DNA of 64,000 bases, taken from assembly GCF_026427775.1 (NCBI RefSeq), contig NZ_CP044532.1, forward strand, positions 3,038,001 through 3,102,000. The letters run 5' to 3'. The position numbers and the translations under genes are program-made. Within the stretch, counting starts at the first letter, position 1, and each line of letters starts with the position of its first letter. The notes below the pieces were generated by a model, which saw only the letters and a list, made by a program, of their open reading frames with translations, had not been told where the DNA came from and made no database searches. This document shows, in pieces, positions 41,233 through 50,732 of the stretch. The DNA comes from Arthrobacter sp. CDRTa11 (GTDB taxonomy: Bacteria; Actinomycetota; Actinomycetes; Actinomycetales; Micrococcaceae).

Positions 41233-41811
41233 TCAGCGCGCGCGGCGCGCCTTCGCCTCCGCGTCAGCCCAGGCCCGCTGGGCAGGTGTCAGCGAGGAAC
41301 TGCCGGGGCCGGTGGTGGCCACGGCGGCGCCGCTGCCCGCACGCCAGGCGTGGGTGATGGCAAGGGCCAGGGCGTCGGCGGCGTCGGCAGGGCGCGGCGG
41401 CTCGTCGAGCCGAAGGATCTTGGTAACCAGCTTGGTCACGGCGTCCTTGTTGGACGTGCCGCTGCCGGTGACCGCAGCCTTGACTTCCGACGGCGTGTGC
41501 AGCGCCACCGGGATCCCGCGCCGGGCGGCGGCGGCGATCACCACCCCCGAGGCCTGGGCCACCCCCATCACCGTGCTGACGTTGAGTTGCGAAAAAACAC
41601 GCTCGACGGCAAGGACGTGGGGTTCGTATCTGTCCAGCCAGTCATCAATGGCCAGGGCGATGACCAGCAGCCGCTGGTCCAGAGTCTCTCCCGGGGAGGT
41701 GCCCACCACCCCGACGGCCACCATGGTGGCCCGCCTGTTCCGTTCGACGTCAACGACGCCGATGCCGCAGCGGGTGAGCCCGGGGTCAACCCCCAGGACG
41801 CGCAGCGTCAC
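41233..41811 (-). CDS. ruvC: Crossover junction endodeoxyribonuclease RuvC
   Basis: RuvC cuts Holliday junctions symmetrically. The 192-residue protein starts [18 protein letters not shown], placing the first catalytic Asp at residue 9. It has [11 protein letters not shown] with the second acidic residue, and a C-terminal [12 protein letters not shown] segment. A basic Ala-rich tail follows. The start is GTG. It begins the ruvC-ruvA-ruvB group, downstream of yebC. Confidence 0.96.
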   Translation of the reverse strand: MTLRVLGVDPGLTRCGIGVVDVERNRRATMVAVGVVGTSPGETLDQRLLVIALAIDDWLDRYEPHVLAVERVFSQLNVSTVMGVAQASGVVIAAAARRGIPVALHTPSEVKAAVTGSGTSNKDAVTKLVTKILRLDEPPRPADAADALALAITHAWRAGSGAAVATTGPGSSSLTPAQRAWADAEAKARRAR

Positions 41812-41846
41812 GGCCCGGAAACAGTGCTAGTCCGCAAGGCGGAGAA

Positions 41847-42602
41847 TCACTCGGCTTCCAGGGCGGCCTGGACTTCGTCGCTGAGGTCGGCGTTGCTGTA
41901 GACGTTCTGGACGTCGTCGAGCTCTTCCAGGGCATCCACCAGCTTCATGAACTTCTTGGCGGCGTCGAGATCCAGCGGCACCTGCATGGAGGGGACGAAC
42001 TCGGCCTCATCGGTGTCGTATTCGATCCCGGCTTCCTTGAGGGCCTCGCGGATGGCCTGCAGGTCGGTGGGCTCGGAGTGGATCTCGAAGCTGTCGCCGT
42101 TGTCCTTGACTTCCTCTGCGCCGGCATCCAGGACCGCCATCAGGACGTCGTCCTCGGTCAGGTCCTTTTTGGGCAGGGACACAACGCCCTTGCGGCTGAA
42201 GAGGTAGCTCACAGAACCGGGATCGGCGATGGTGCCGCCGTTGCGGGAAATGGCCAGCCGCACTTCGGAGGCGGCACGGTTTTTGTTGTCCGTGAGGCAC
42301 TCGATGAGCAGCGCAGAACCCTGCGGTCCGCGGCATTCGTACATGATCTCGGTGTAGTCCACCACTTCACCGGTCAGGCCGGCGCCGCGCTTGATGGCAC
42401 GGTCGATGTTGTCTGCGGGCACGGAGGTCTTCTTGGCCTTGGTGACGGCAAGTTCCAGGCTCGGGTTGCCGGCCAGGTCCGGTCCGCCCATGCGGGCGGC
42501 AACTTCGATGTTCTTGATCAGTTTGGCGAACGACTTGGCCCGGCGGCTATCGAGGATGGCCTTCTTGTGCTTGGTCGTCGCCCATTTGGAGTGGCCTGAC
42601 AT
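41847..42602 (-). CDS. YebC/PmpR family DNA-binding transcriptional regulator
   Basis: The 251-residue protein has the family signature [21 protein letters not shown], followed by the [20 protein letters not shown] region and the NIDRAIKRG motif. YebC proteins were described as transcriptional regulators and more recently as helpers of translation at proline-rich stretches (family knowledge). It lies three bases after pdxT and upstream of ruvC, the common actinobacterial order pdxT-yebC-ruvC. Confidence 0.95.
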   Translation of the reverse strand: MSGHSKWATTKHKKAILDSRRAKSFAKLIKNIEVAARMGGPDLAGNPSLELAVTKAKKTSVPADNIDRAIKRGAGLTGEVVDYTEIMYECRGPQGSALLIECLTDNKNRAASEVRLAISRNGGTIADPGSVSYLFSRKGVVSLPKKDLTEDDVLMAVLDAGAEEVKDNGDSFEIHSEPTDLQAIREALKEAGIEYDTDEAEFVPSMQVPLDLDAAKKFMKLVDALEELDDVQNVYSNADLSDEVQAALEAE

Positions 42603-42605
42603 GCT

Positions 42606-43316
42606 TTACGCTTCTCCTCTGATCATTCGAATAAAAAGTTCGTGTACGCGTTTTTCCCCAGTCACTTCCGGGTGGAAGGAGGTGGCCAGCAGTTGGCCTG
42701 AGCGCACGGCAACAATTCTAGCCGTCCCGGGCAGGGGCGCGGCGTGGGACGCATGCTCGGGGTCGGCAGGTTCCACCTGGGCCAGGACCTCCACCTCAGG
42801 GCCCACGCGCTCCACCCAGGGACCGCGGATGAAGACAGCATGGACGGGAGGGGTGCCGGCCTCAGTGGCACTGAAGTCCAGCCCTTTGAAGTCAAGATCG
42901 GTCTCGAACGACTCCCGCTGGCGCCCGAAGGCGTTGCGGCGAACGGTGATGTCCAGGCCGCCGAAGGTCTGCTGGGGTTCGCCGGCGAGATCGGTGGCTG
43001 GGTCCGCGATGTGGTCCGCCAGCAGGATCATTCCTGCGCAGGAACCGTATACCGGCAGGCCGTCCTTGATCCGGGCCCGCAGCGGCTCCGCCAGATCAAA
43101 GGCCCGCGCCAGCTTGTCGATGGCCGTGGATTCGCCGCCGGGAATGATCAGCCCGTCCAGGCCCTCAAGTTCGGAAGCACGACGGATTCCGACGCCGGCA
43201 GCACCGGCCGCCTCCACGGCGCGCAGGTGTTCGCGGAAATCGCCCTGAAGAGCCAGGACGCCGATCCGCAGGCCTGAGCCCACGCGTGCAGGAGCTGCCG
43301 AAAGGGGGTTTGTCAT
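42606..43316 (-). CDS. pdxT: Pyridoxal 5'-phosphate synthase glutaminase subunit
   Basis: PdxT releases ammonia from glutamine for PdxS in vitamin B6 synthesis. The 236-residue class I amidotransferase has the PdxT start [13 protein letters not shown], the [13 protein letters not shown] loop, the nucleophile Cys93 ([10 protein letters not shown]), and the [15 protein letters not shown] motif with the His/Glu pair. Its partner pdxS lies about 5.7 kb away across four unrelated genes. It is divergent from murT. Confidence 0.95.
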   Translation of the reverse strand: MTNPLSAAPARVGSGLRIGVLALQGDFREHLRAVEAAGAAGVGIRRASELEGLDGLIIPGGESTAIDKLARAFDLAEPLRARIKDGLPVYGSCAGMILLADHIADPATDLAGEPQQTFGGLDITVRRNAFGRQRESFETDLDFKGLDFSATEAGTPPVHAVFIRGPWVERVGPEVEVLAQVEPADPEHASHAAPLPGTARIVAVRSGQLLATSFHPEVTGEKRVHELFIRMIRGEA

Positions 43317-43406
43317 CCCTTCAGCATAATGCCGATGCCGGCCGCATGTTCCGCCCGGACCGTGCGGGGCCAGGTTCCATGCCGCTGCTGGGATATATTA
43401 CAGAGC

Positions 43407-44699
43407 ATGCTTTACTTCAGTATTCCGCTCGGCAAGCTGGTCCGTCGGGTATCCCGGCTCAGGGGCGGAGGGTCCGCCCTGCCCGGCCTGGTGGTCGAAA
43501 AAATCGACCCCGGCTTTATGCAGCGGACGCTCTCAACCCTCCCTCACGGGGTGGCTGTGGTCAGCGGCACCAACGGCAAGACCACCACCACCAAGATGGT
43601 GGTGGAACTCCTGGAAAGCCAGGGGCTGAAGGTCTTCACCAACCGCACCGGAAGCAACTTCACCCGTGGCGTGGCTGCTGCCCTGCTGGGAGAGGTGGAC
43701 TGGCGCGGACGGCTCCAAGCCGACGTCGCGGTCCTGGAACTGGATGAAGCCCACGCCGTCCACTTTGTGAACCGCGTCCCGCCGCGCTACAGCCTCCTGC
43801 TGAACGTGCTGCGTGACCAGCTTGACCGCTTCGGTGAGATCGACAAGACAGCCCAGCTCCTGCAGCACGTCGCGGCCAACACCACCGGAACAGTGGTGCT
43901 GAACCGTGAAGACCCGCGGGTGGCGCGCATAGCGGATACGCTCACCGGCCAGGAAGTCCGTTACTTCGGCCTGGACGACTCCCTGCTCAGCACTTTTCCC
44001 AACGACGACGACATGCGGGCGGCGCCCGGAAGCCCCGCACCCGCCCCGCTCCCCGACAAACCGCCGGCCGACGTCGTGCTCCGCCGGGTGGGGCCGGACA
44101 ACGCCGATTTTGAGTACGACGGCGTCACGGTCACCACCGCGATGCGGCTCCGCGGGGTCTATAACATCTTCAATGCCGCGGCCGCACTGGCCCTGGCCCG
44201 CAGCATCTGCGGAAGCGGCGCCGCCACTGCAGACCACAACACGCTGCTGACCGCGCTGTCGCAGGTGGAACCGGCATTTGGCCGGGGCGAAAGCCTCACC
44301 GTTGACGGGCAGCCGCTGGATCTGGTCCTGGTCAAGAACCCCAGCGGCTTCCGCCTTGGCCTGAAGTCGTTCCCGGCAGGCGGCTACGCCACCATGATCG
44401 CCATCAACGACAACTATGCCGACGGCAGGGACATGTCCTGGCTCTGGGATGTGGAGTTTGAATCACTCCGCGACGGCGGCGTGGACCAGCTGACCGGATC
44501 CCGCGCCTATGACATGGCGTTGCGGCTGCAGTATGACGAAGTGCCGGTCGGCGCCGTGGATCCGGATATAGCACCTGCTCTGGCAGACTTCATCCGGGAC
44601 GCGAAGGACAGGCCAAAAAGGATATTCTGCACCTATACGGCGATGCTGGCCATCCGCCGCGAGCTGTCCAAAATCACCACCGTGGAGGTTGTCTCATGA
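43407..44699 (+). CDS. murT: Lipid II isoglutaminyl synthase ligase subunit MurT
   Basis: MurT with GatD amidates the D-glutamate of lipid II. The 430-residue protein has a Mur-ligase central domain with P-loop SGTNGKTTTT (about 53-62), the NRTGSNFTRGVAAALLG segment and a C-terminal MurT domain (VKNPSGFR; NDNYADGRDMSWLWDVEFE). The insert between VRYFGLDD and DFEYDGV has no cysteine, so the Cys4 zinc ribbon of staphylococcal MurT is absent. I chose ATG 43407 (MLYFSIPLGK). Its stop overlaps gatD by four bases. Confidence 0.93.
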   Translation: MLYFSIPLGKLVRRVSRLRGGGSALPGLVVEKIDPGFMQRTLSTLPHGVAVVSGTNGKTTTTKMVVELLESQGLKVFTNRTGSNFTRGVAAALLGEVDWRGRLQADVAVLELDEAHAVHFVNRVPPRYSLLLNVLRDQLDRFGEIDKTAQLLQHVAANTTGTVVLNREDPRVARIADTLTGQEVRYFGLDDSLLSTFPNDDDMRAAPGSPAPAPLPDKPPADVVLRRVGPDNADFEYDGVTVTTAMRLRGVYNIFNAAAALALARSICGSGAATADHNTLLTALSQVEPAFGRGESLTVDGQPLDLVLVKNPSGFRLGLKSFPAGGYATMIAINDNYADGRDMSWLWDVEFESLRDGGVDQLTGSRAYDMALRLQYDEVPVGAVDPDIAPALADFIRDAKDRPKRIFCTYTAMLAIRRELSKITTVEVVS

Positions 44700-45448
44700 C
44701 TTCCGGACCCAATGGATCACAACCAGGCAGCAAAGGCACCATCCGGGTTGTACTGCTGTACCCACGTGACATGAACATTTACGGAGACTGGGGCAACGCC
44801 CTGGTTCTCCGCCAGCGCATCAGCTGGCACGGGTACACCCCCGAGTTGGTGGAATACAACGTCGGGGACCAATTCCCGGATGACGTGGACATCATCGTGG
44901 GCGGCGGCGGCCAGGACAGCGGCCAGCTGGTCATCCAGGACGACCTCCAGTCCCGGGCCGGTGTCCTGACGGAACTGGCCGAGGACGGTGCACCCATGCT
45001 GGTCATCTGCGGCCTATACCAGCTCTTCGGACGCTTCTTCAAGACACGCACGGGGGCAGTGATTCCGGGGATCGGGGTTCTGGACGTGGAAACGCATGGC
45101 ACCGATGAACGTCTTATCGGCAACGTCAAAGTCTCCACCAGCGAGTTTGGCGAAGTGCTCGGGTACGAGAACCACAGCGGCCAGACCACCTTGGGCCCTG
45201 GCGTTCGGCCGCTGGGAACCGTGCCCAAGGGAATGGGAAACAACAGCAGCGACGGCCACGAAGGCGCCCGCTACCGCAACATTGTGGCAAGCTACCTGCA
45301 CGGCTCCCTCCTGCCCAAGAACCCTGCGATCGCCGATTTCCTGATCAGGACGGCCGCGGAACGCAAGTACGGCACTTTCATCCCTGGCAGCCCGGATGAC
45401 CGCTACTCGGTGCTGGCCCGCGAGCACGCCGCCCGCCGGCCCCGCTGA
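44696..45448 (+). CDS. gatD: Lipid II isoglutaminyl synthase glutaminase subunit GatD
   Basis: GatD supplies ammonia to MurT for lipid II amidation. The 250-residue protein is a class I glutamine amidotransferase. The nucleophile is Cys105 (VICGLYQLFG) and the His is 202 in SYLHGSLLPKNP. The N-terminal RVVLLYPRDMNIYGDWGN is typical of GatD and CobQ-like proteins. The ATG overlaps the murT stop (ATGA). It ends 14 bases from the convergent CapA-like gene. Confidence 0.94.
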   Translation: MTSGPNGSQPGSKGTIRVVLLYPRDMNIYGDWGNALVLRQRISWHGYTPELVEYNVGDQFPDDVDIIVGGGGQDSGQLVIQDDLQSRAGVLTELAEDGAPMLVICGLYQLFGRFFKTRTGAVIPGIGVLDVETHGTDERLIGNVKVSTSEFGEVLGYENHSGQTTLGPGVRPLGTVPKGMGNNSSDGHEGARYRNIVASYLHGSLLPKNPAIADFLIRTAAERKYGTFIPGSPDDRYSVLAREHAARRPR

Positions 45449-45462
45449 GGCAACTGTTTCCT

Positions 45463-46713
45463 TTAGCGCTCCTGCGTGATGAGGAGTTCGTGCGCGCCGG
45501 CAGCGGCAGCGCCCATGGAGTTCACTACGGTGGCGGTCCGCTGCCTGGTGGCTGCATCTGCTTCCGGTGACGCGCACGTGCCCTGCGGCGCGTCGGAGGC
45601 TACCGGGCACCAGCGGTAGGGGTCCCGGACAATCACTGACGGCACCCAGGCCAGGTCTGCGGCCGACCATTTACCCGACGCGTCCTGGCTGAATTGTGCC
45701 CGCACAAGGAGCCCTTCGTTGTTGACCACGTACCAGGGCGAGAGTTCTGTCACGCCGTTCCCCAGGCCATACACAATCCAGGTGCCTTTGTAGTTTTCGA
45801 TGGGCAGCACGGAATGTGTGTGGTGCCCGTAGATCATGGTGAACTGTCCGCTGTCCACCAACGCATGGGCAACTTCCTGCTGCTGGGCGTTCGCTTCACT
45901 GGCGTACTCATCACCGGCGTGCATGGCTCCAAGCACGATGTCCGCGCCCATTGCCCTCGCCTTTTGGGCTTTGGCGATCATGGTTGGCGCATCAAGCATG
46001 TCCACCTGCCAGGCGTAGTCCGGGTACTGGCCGTTGAGCCCGTACGTCGCCTCGACGATGGCGATCTTCGCGGCCTTGGTCTGCATGATCAGGATTCCCT
46101 GGGACTCAGCTTCCGTGCGGTAGGAACCAGTGTGCTTCAAGCCCGCGGCGTCCAGGGCGTCAAGCGTGCGGAGCAGGCCGTCCGTGCCCCGGTCGATCGT
46201 GTGGTTGCTGGCCGTGGTGCAGGCCTGGTATCCGACGGCTTTGGCGGCGGTGATGATTTGGGGTGGAACGTTGAAGGACGGGTAGGCGGAAAATGGCCCC
46301 TCCGGACCGGCCACGGGTGTCTCCTGGTGGCAGATGGCGAGGTCGCTGGCCTGGATGTACCTGCGCTGACCCTCCAGCAACGGAACGAAGTCCAGGCCGG
46401 GCTTCCCTGCCGCCGCGGCATCCGCCGTGGCCTGCTGCCAGAGCTGGGTGTGCACCAGCATGTCGCCTGTCATCAGTACCGATGTGCACCGGATCGTGGG
46501 GCAGGGCGGCCCTTCACCCGGGGTGGGGGTAGGAGTTGGCGTGGGTGACGGTGTGGGGCTTGCCTGGACCGGAGCCGGGCCGGCTGACGTTGAGGGAGTG
46601 TTTTGCTCCGCCACCAGGCCGCAGCCCGCCAGCACCGCCGTGAACACAGCAGCAAAAACCGCGGCGCGAACGCGGACAGCACCAGTGGCAAGCAAGTTCC
46701 CCATAGGCCACAT
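45463..46713 (-). CDS. CapA-like lipoprotein (poly-gamma-glutamate synthesis CapA family)
   Basis: The 416-residue protein has a lipoprotein signal with Cys31 in VLAGC, a Ser/Pro/Thr linker (ASPTPSPTPTPTPTPGEG) and a CapA/PgsA metallophosphatase-like fold. Motifs include VLMTGDMLVH, ACTTASNHTIDRG, and MIYGHHTHSVLPIENYKG. CapA-family proteins act in capsule or cell-envelope polymer production, but the polymer here is unknown. The open frame extends to 47217, yet ATG 46713 begins the signal sequence. It is convergent with gatD and divergent from the M3 peptidase. Confidence 0.88.
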   Translation of the reverse strand: MWPMGNLLATGAVRVRAAVFAAVFTAVLAGCGLVAEQNTPSTSAGPAPVQASPTPSPTPTPTPTPGEGPPCPTIRCTSVLMTGDMLVHTQLWQQATADAAAAGKPGLDFVPLLEGQRRYIQASDLAICHQETPVAGPEGPFSAYPSFNVPPQIITAAKAVGYQACTTASNHTIDRGTDGLLRTLDALDAAGLKHTGSYRTEAESQGILIMQTKAAKIAIVEATYGLNGQYPDYAWQVDMLDAPTMIAKAQKARAMGADIVLGAMHAGDEYASEANAQQQEVAHALVDSGQFTMIYGHHTHSVLPIENYKGTWIVYGLGNGVTELSPWYVVNNEGLLVRAQFSQDASGKWSAADLAWVPSVIVRDPYRWCPVASDAPQGTCASPEADAATRQRTATVVNSMGAAAAGAHELLITQER

Positions 46714-46788
46714 TCTAGATTCCGACCCTCCAGAATGACGCGCATTTGGAGCATTGAGAAGCGTGCCGTGCTGTGAAAGGTTTACTTC

Positions 46789-48801
46789 ATGACAAATACC
46801 CTCCTGACCTCCAGCACGCTTCCCTACGGGCTGCCGCCGTTCGCCGACATCCACTCCGGGCATTATGCCGAAGCCGTCGACGCCGGCCTGGCGGAACATC
46901 TCGAAGAGATCCGGGCCATCGTGGACAACCCGGAGCCGGCGACCTTCCGGAACACCGCCGAGGCCATGGAGCGCGCGGGACAGCTCCTCAACCGGGCCTC
47001 TGCCTCCTTTTTCACGCTGGTGTCGGCAGATGCGTCCGACGAAATCCGCGATCTTGAAACAGGGCTGTCCCCGCGCTTCTCTGCGCACCAGGACGAAGTG
47101 TTCCTCAACCGCCGGCTCTTTGACCGGTTCGCCGCGATTGACACAGCGGACTGCGATCCCGAGTCCGCCCGGCTGGTGGAGGATTACCTGAAGGAATTCC
47201 GGCAGTCCGGCATCCAACTGGACGGCCCTGCCCAGGAGCGGCTGAAAGCGGTGAACGCAGAGCTGTCACGCCTGGGCACCGAATTCGGCCAGCGCGTGAA
47301 GGAGGGGATGAAATCCGCGGCGCTGCTGCTGGACAGCGAAGCCGAGCTGGCCGGCCTGCCGGCTGATGATATCGCCACTGCGGCGGAAGCTGCCCGCGCC
47401 GCCGGCCATCCAGGAAAGTTCCTGCTCACACTGATCCAGCCCACCAACCAGCCGGCCATTGCCTCGCTTGAGAACCGGGACATCCGCCGTCGGCTGTTTG
47501 AAGCCTCCGTCAGCAGGGGAAGCGACGGCGGGAGCTTTGATGTCCTGGAACTGGTCCGGTCGCTGGCGGAACTCCGTGCCGAAAAGGCCGCCCTGCTCGG
47601 GTTTGCCAACTACGCGGAACTGGAAGTGGACCGGCAGACCGCTCCCGACTTTGAAGCGGTCCAGGCCATGCTGAACAGGCTGGCACCGGCAGCAGTTCGG
47701 AATGCTGACGCCGAAGCGGCGGCCCTTGCGGAGATCGCCGGCCATGCGTTGGAGCCCTGGGATTGGGCCTTCTACTCTGCCAAGGTCCGCCGGGAGCAAT
47801 ACGCCGTCGATGAGCAGGGCCTCCGGCCGTATTTTGAGCTGGACCGCGTGCTCCAGGACGGCGTGTTCCATGCGGCTACATCGCTATATGGGATTACCTT
47901 CCACGAACGGAATGACCTTGCGGGCTACCACCCGGACGTCCGCGTCTGGGAGGTCCGGAACGAGGACGGCAGCGGTCTGGGGCTGTTCCTGGGTGACTAT
48001 TACACCCGGGAGTCCAAGCGGGGCGGGGCCTGGATGAATTCGCTGGTTGAACAGTCCGGCCTGCTGGGTACCCAGGCTGTGGTCATCAACAACCTGAACA
48101 TTTCCAAGCCGCCTTCCGGAGAACCCACGCTGCTGACGCTGGACGAGCTGCGCACCACTTTCCACGAGTTCGGCCATGCGCTCCACGGCCTGTTCTCCAA
48201 CGTAGGGTATCCGCGCTTCTCCGGGACTTCAGTCCCCCGGGACTTCGTGGAGTACCCTTCCCAGGTCAACGAGATGTGGATCCTCTGGCCTGAAGTGCTG
48301 GGGAATTATGCCCGGCACCATGCCACGGGCGAACCGCTGCCGCAGGACGTCGTGGACAGGCTCAACGAGTCCCGGCTCTGGGGCGAAGGGTTCGCCACTA
48401 CCGAATATCTGGGTGCAGCGCTGTTGGATCTTGCATGGCACGTGCTGGACAGTAACGGGATCCCTGAGGACGTCCTGGCGTTCGAAGCCAAATCGCTGGC
48501 CGCAGCCGGAGTGGCCCATGCCCTGATCCCGCCACGGTACCGGTCGGGGTACTTCCAGCACATCTTCGCCGGGGCCGGCTACGCGGCAGGCTACTACTCC
48601 TATATCTGGAGCGAAGTCCTGGACGCGGAAACGGTCGATTGGTTCACGGAGAACGGCGGCCTGACCCGTGCCAACGGAGAGCGCTTCCGCCAGGAGCTGC
48701 TGTCCCGCGGCAACAGCCGGGACCCACTGGAGTCGTTCCGCAGCCTTCGAGGCCGCGAAGCCAACCTGGAACCCCTGCTAAAGCGCCGCGGCCTGGAGTA
48801 G
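46789..48801 (+). CDS. M3 family metallopeptidase (oligopeptidase A / Dcp-like)
   Basis: The 670-residue protein is an M3-type zinc peptidase. The catalytic HEFGH lies at residues 459-463 with a downstream Glu-containing segment (PRDFVEYPSQVNEMW). It is likely an oligopeptidase or peptidyl-dipeptidase that recycles short peptides in the cytoplasm, since no signal peptide is seen. The ATG follows GAAAGG upstream. A strong hairpin terminator follows at 48823. Confidence 0.95.
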   Translation: MTNTLLTSSTLPYGLPPFADIHSGHYAEAVDAGLAEHLEEIRAIVDNPEPATFRNTAEAMERAGQLLNRASASFFTLVSADASDEIRDLETGLSPRFSAHQDEVFLNRRLFDRFAAIDTADCDPESARLVEDYLKEFRQSGIQLDGPAQERLKAVNAELSRLGTEFGQRVKEGMKSAALLLDSEAELAGLPADDIATAAEAARAAGHPGKFLLTLIQPTNQPAIASLENRDIRRRLFEASVSRGSDGGSFDVLELVRSLAELRAEKAALLGFANYAELEVDRQTAPDFEAVQAMLNRLAPAAVRNADAEAAALAEIAGHALEPWDWAFYSAKVRREQYAVDEQGLRPYFELDRVLQDGVFHAATSLYGITFHERNDLAGYHPDVRVWEVRNEDGSGLGLFLGDYYTRESKRGGAWMNSLVEQSGLLGTQAVVINNLNISKPPSGEPTLLTLDELRTTFHEFGHALHGLFSNVGYPRFSGTSVPRDFVEYPSQVNEMWILWPEVLGNYARHHATGEPLPQDVVDRLNESRLWGEGFATTEYLGAALLDLAWHVLDSNGIPEDVLAFEAKSLAAAGVAHALIPPRYRSGYFQHIFAGAGYAAGYYSYIWSEVLDAETVDWFTENGGLTRANGERFRQELLSRGNSRDPLESFRSLRGREANLEPLLKRRGLE

Positions 48802-48822
48802 CCCAGCCCCGCCCCACTTAAA

Positions 48823-48876
48823 GAAGTACGACGCCGGTCCCCCACCAACAAGGGTGAGGAACCGGCGTCGTACTTC
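48823..48876 (+). terminator. Terminator hairpin after the M3 peptidase gene
   Basis: A 16-base perfect stem (GAAGTACGACGCCGGT) with a 22-base loop lies 22 bases after the stop codon, followed by AGAAGC. It is clearly structured, although the T-run is poor. Confidence 0.7.
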
Positions 48877-48933
48877 AGAAGCAAACGCCCTTTGGCGAGG
48901 GGCGGTGTTATCCGGCAGCGCGCGTAAAAGGGG

Positions 48934-48977
48934 CCCCGCGCCGCAAGCAGCTACTTAGCTGCCGACAACGCGCGGGG
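48934..48977 (-). terminator. Nested hairpin terminator after pdxS
   Basis: On the minus strand an outer stem of eight bases (CCCCGCGC/GCGCGGGG) encloses a second perfect seven-base stem (GCAGCTA/TAGCTGC) with a two-base gap that must open into the loop. CCCC and four T residues follow, near 48926-48933. It lies about 60 bases beyond the pdxS stop. Confidence 0.6.
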
Positions 48978-49036
48978 AATAGCGCGCCGAGGATGACGCC
49001 GTCCGGCGCCCCCAAGGCGACTAAAGAGGGCGGAAG

Positions 49037-49963
49037 TTACCAGCCGCGCTCGGCGAGGCGGTGCGGCTGCGGGATCTCGTCGACGTTGATGCCCACCATG
49101 GCTTCGCCCAGGCCACGGGAGGCCTTGGCGATAACGTCCGGGTCATCGAAGAAGGTGGTGGCCTTCACGACGGCGGCGGCGCGCTGGGCCGGGTTGCCGG
49201 ACTTGAAGATGCCGGAGCCGACGAACACGCCGTCGGCGCCGAGCTGCATCATCATCGCCGCGTCCGCAGGGGTGGCGATGCCGCCGGCGGTGAACAGCAC
49301 CACCGGAAGCTTGCCCGTGAGCGCTACTTCCTTGACCAGTTCATACGGGGCCTGCAGTTCCTTCGCGGCAACGTACAGCTCATCCTCGGGCAGCGAGGAA
49401 AGCCTGCGCAGCTCGGCACGGATCTGGCGCATGTGCGTGGTGGCGTTGGAAACGTCACCGGTGCCGGCCTCGCCCTTGGACCGGATCATCGCCGCGCCCT
49501 CGTTGATCCGGCGCAGCGCCTCACCAAGGTTGGTGGCACCACAGACGAAGGGAACGGTGAATTCCCACTTGTCGATGTGGTTGGCGTAGTCGGCCGGGGT
49601 CAGGACCTCGGACTCGTCAATGTAGTCAACGCCCAGGGACTGCAGGATCTGCGCCTCAACAAAGTGGCCGATCCTGGCCTTGGCCATGACCGGCACGGAC
49701 ACGGCCTCGATGATCTTGTCGATCATGTCCGGATCCGACATCCGGGACACGCCGCCCTGGGCGCGGATATCAGCCGGCACGCGTTCCAGCGCCATCACTG
49801 CAACGGCACCGGCGTCTTCGGCGATGCGGGCCTGCTCGACGTTGACGACGTCCATGATGACGCCGCCCTTGAGCATCTCGGCCATGCCGCGCTTGACGCG
49901 CTTGCTGCCCGTGACGCTGTTCGCGGACGAACCGGCTTCGCTGCTTACATCAGGTGTAGACAC
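49037..49963 (-). CDS. pdxS: Pyridoxal 5'-phosphate synthase subunit PdxS
   Basis: PdxS forms PLP from ribose 5-phosphate, glyceraldehyde 3-phosphate and ammonia. The 308-residue TIM-barrel protein has [16 protein letters not shown] with the first catalytic lysine near residue 95 and the [11 protein letters not shown] segment with the second. The frame opens further upstream, but GTG 49963 follows TAGGGG by five bases. Its partner pdxT is at 42.6-43.3 kb. Confidence 0.96.
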   Translation of the reverse strand: MSTPDVSSEAGSSANSVTGSKRVKRGMAEMLKGGVIMDVVNVEQARIAEDAGAVAVMALERVPADIRAQGGVSRMSDPDMIDKIIEAVSVPVMAKARIGHFVEAQILQSLGVDYIDESEVLTPADYANHIDKWEFTVPFVCGATNLGEALRRINEGAAMIRSKGEAGTGDVSNATTHMRQIRAELRRLSSLPEDELYVAAKELQAPYELVKEVALTGKLPVVLFTAGGIATPADAAMMMQLGADGVFVGSGIFKSGNPAQRAAAVVKATTFFDDPDVIAKASRGLGEAMVGINVDEIPQPHRLAERGW

Positions 49964-50108
49964 AAAAACCCCTATGGGTAGATAGATGACCTTCGCCGGG
50001 CGTGAAAGCGGCATCAAGCTGCCGAAATGAACACGCTCCGGGTTGCCGGATCCATTGACCGGGCAGTTCCAATACTAGTCCCACGGCGGCCAGAGGGCTT
50101 AATCACGC

Positions 50109-50732
50109 CTAATCCGAGGGGGCACTCTCGGCCAGGGCCTGGCGGTGGACTCCCACTATCCGCTGCACCACCGTGACCAGGCTGGCCACGGCCAGCAGGC
50201 CCAACGTCACCAACAGCACGACACTTGGCAGGCCGAGGCCCGTAAATCCTGTAACAACCAGGACCGAGACGAGCCTTTCAGCCCGTTCGGCAATACCAAC
50301 GTTGGCCGTGAACCCCAGCGATTCTGCCTTGGCCCTGGCGTAGGAAACCACCATGCCAAGGACCAGGCAGATCACGGCCGCGGCGCCAATGGCGAAATCG
50401 GCGCCACCCGTAAAGAACCAGATGGACAGGCCGGCAAACAGGGCACCGTCTGCGATCCTGTCCAACGTGGAGTCCAGGAAGTTGCCCCATCGGCCCCCGG
50501 AGTCGCGCATCCTTGCCATGATGCCGTCCAGCACATCGGAAAAGACGAAGGCGGTGATGAACAGGGTCCCCCACCACAGCTGGCCCAGTGGGTAAAAGAC
50601 CAGGGCCCCAACCACCACTCCGGCTGTTCCAACCACCGTGACCGCATCAGCAGAGACGCCGATTTTCAGCAGCCAGCGGGCAAGCGGAGTGAACAGAGCG
50701 GTAAAAAAGCCGCGTGCGTGCCTATTCAGCAT
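50109..50732 (-). CDS. pgsA: Phosphatidylinositol phosphate synthase (CDP-alcohol phosphotransferase)
   Basis: The enzyme joins CDP-diacylglycerol to inositol 1-phosphate in actinobacterial phosphatidylinositol synthesis. The 207-residue protein has about five or six membrane segments. The exact CDP-alcohol signature DxxDGxxARx8Gx3Dx3D is present at residues 66-91. I chose ATG 50732 (MLNRHARGFFTALF), which overlaps the HIT gene end by about 11 bases. The assignment to inositol phosphate, not glycerol phosphate, rests on its HIT neighbour. Confidence 0.88.
   Translation of the reverse strand: MLNRHARGFFTALFTPLARWLLKIGVSADAVTVVGTAGVVVGALVFYPLGQLWWGTLFITAFVFSDVLDGIMARMRDSGGRWGNFLDSTLDRIADGALFAGLSIWFFTGGADFAIGAAAVICLVLGMVVSYARAKAESLGFTANVGIAERAERLVSVLVVTGFTGLGLPSVVLLVTLGLLAVASLVTVVQRIVGVHRQALAESAPSD

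Noticed and set aside
46532..46560. CT-rich/PTPTPT repeat in the CapA-like gene
   Set aside because: It encodes the Pro/Thr linker after the lipobox and is ordinary for lipoproteins.
46714..47217. Upstream extension of the CapA-like frame
   Set aside because: It overlaps the M3 peptidase gene and lacks CapA motifs. The lipoprotein signal begins at 46713.
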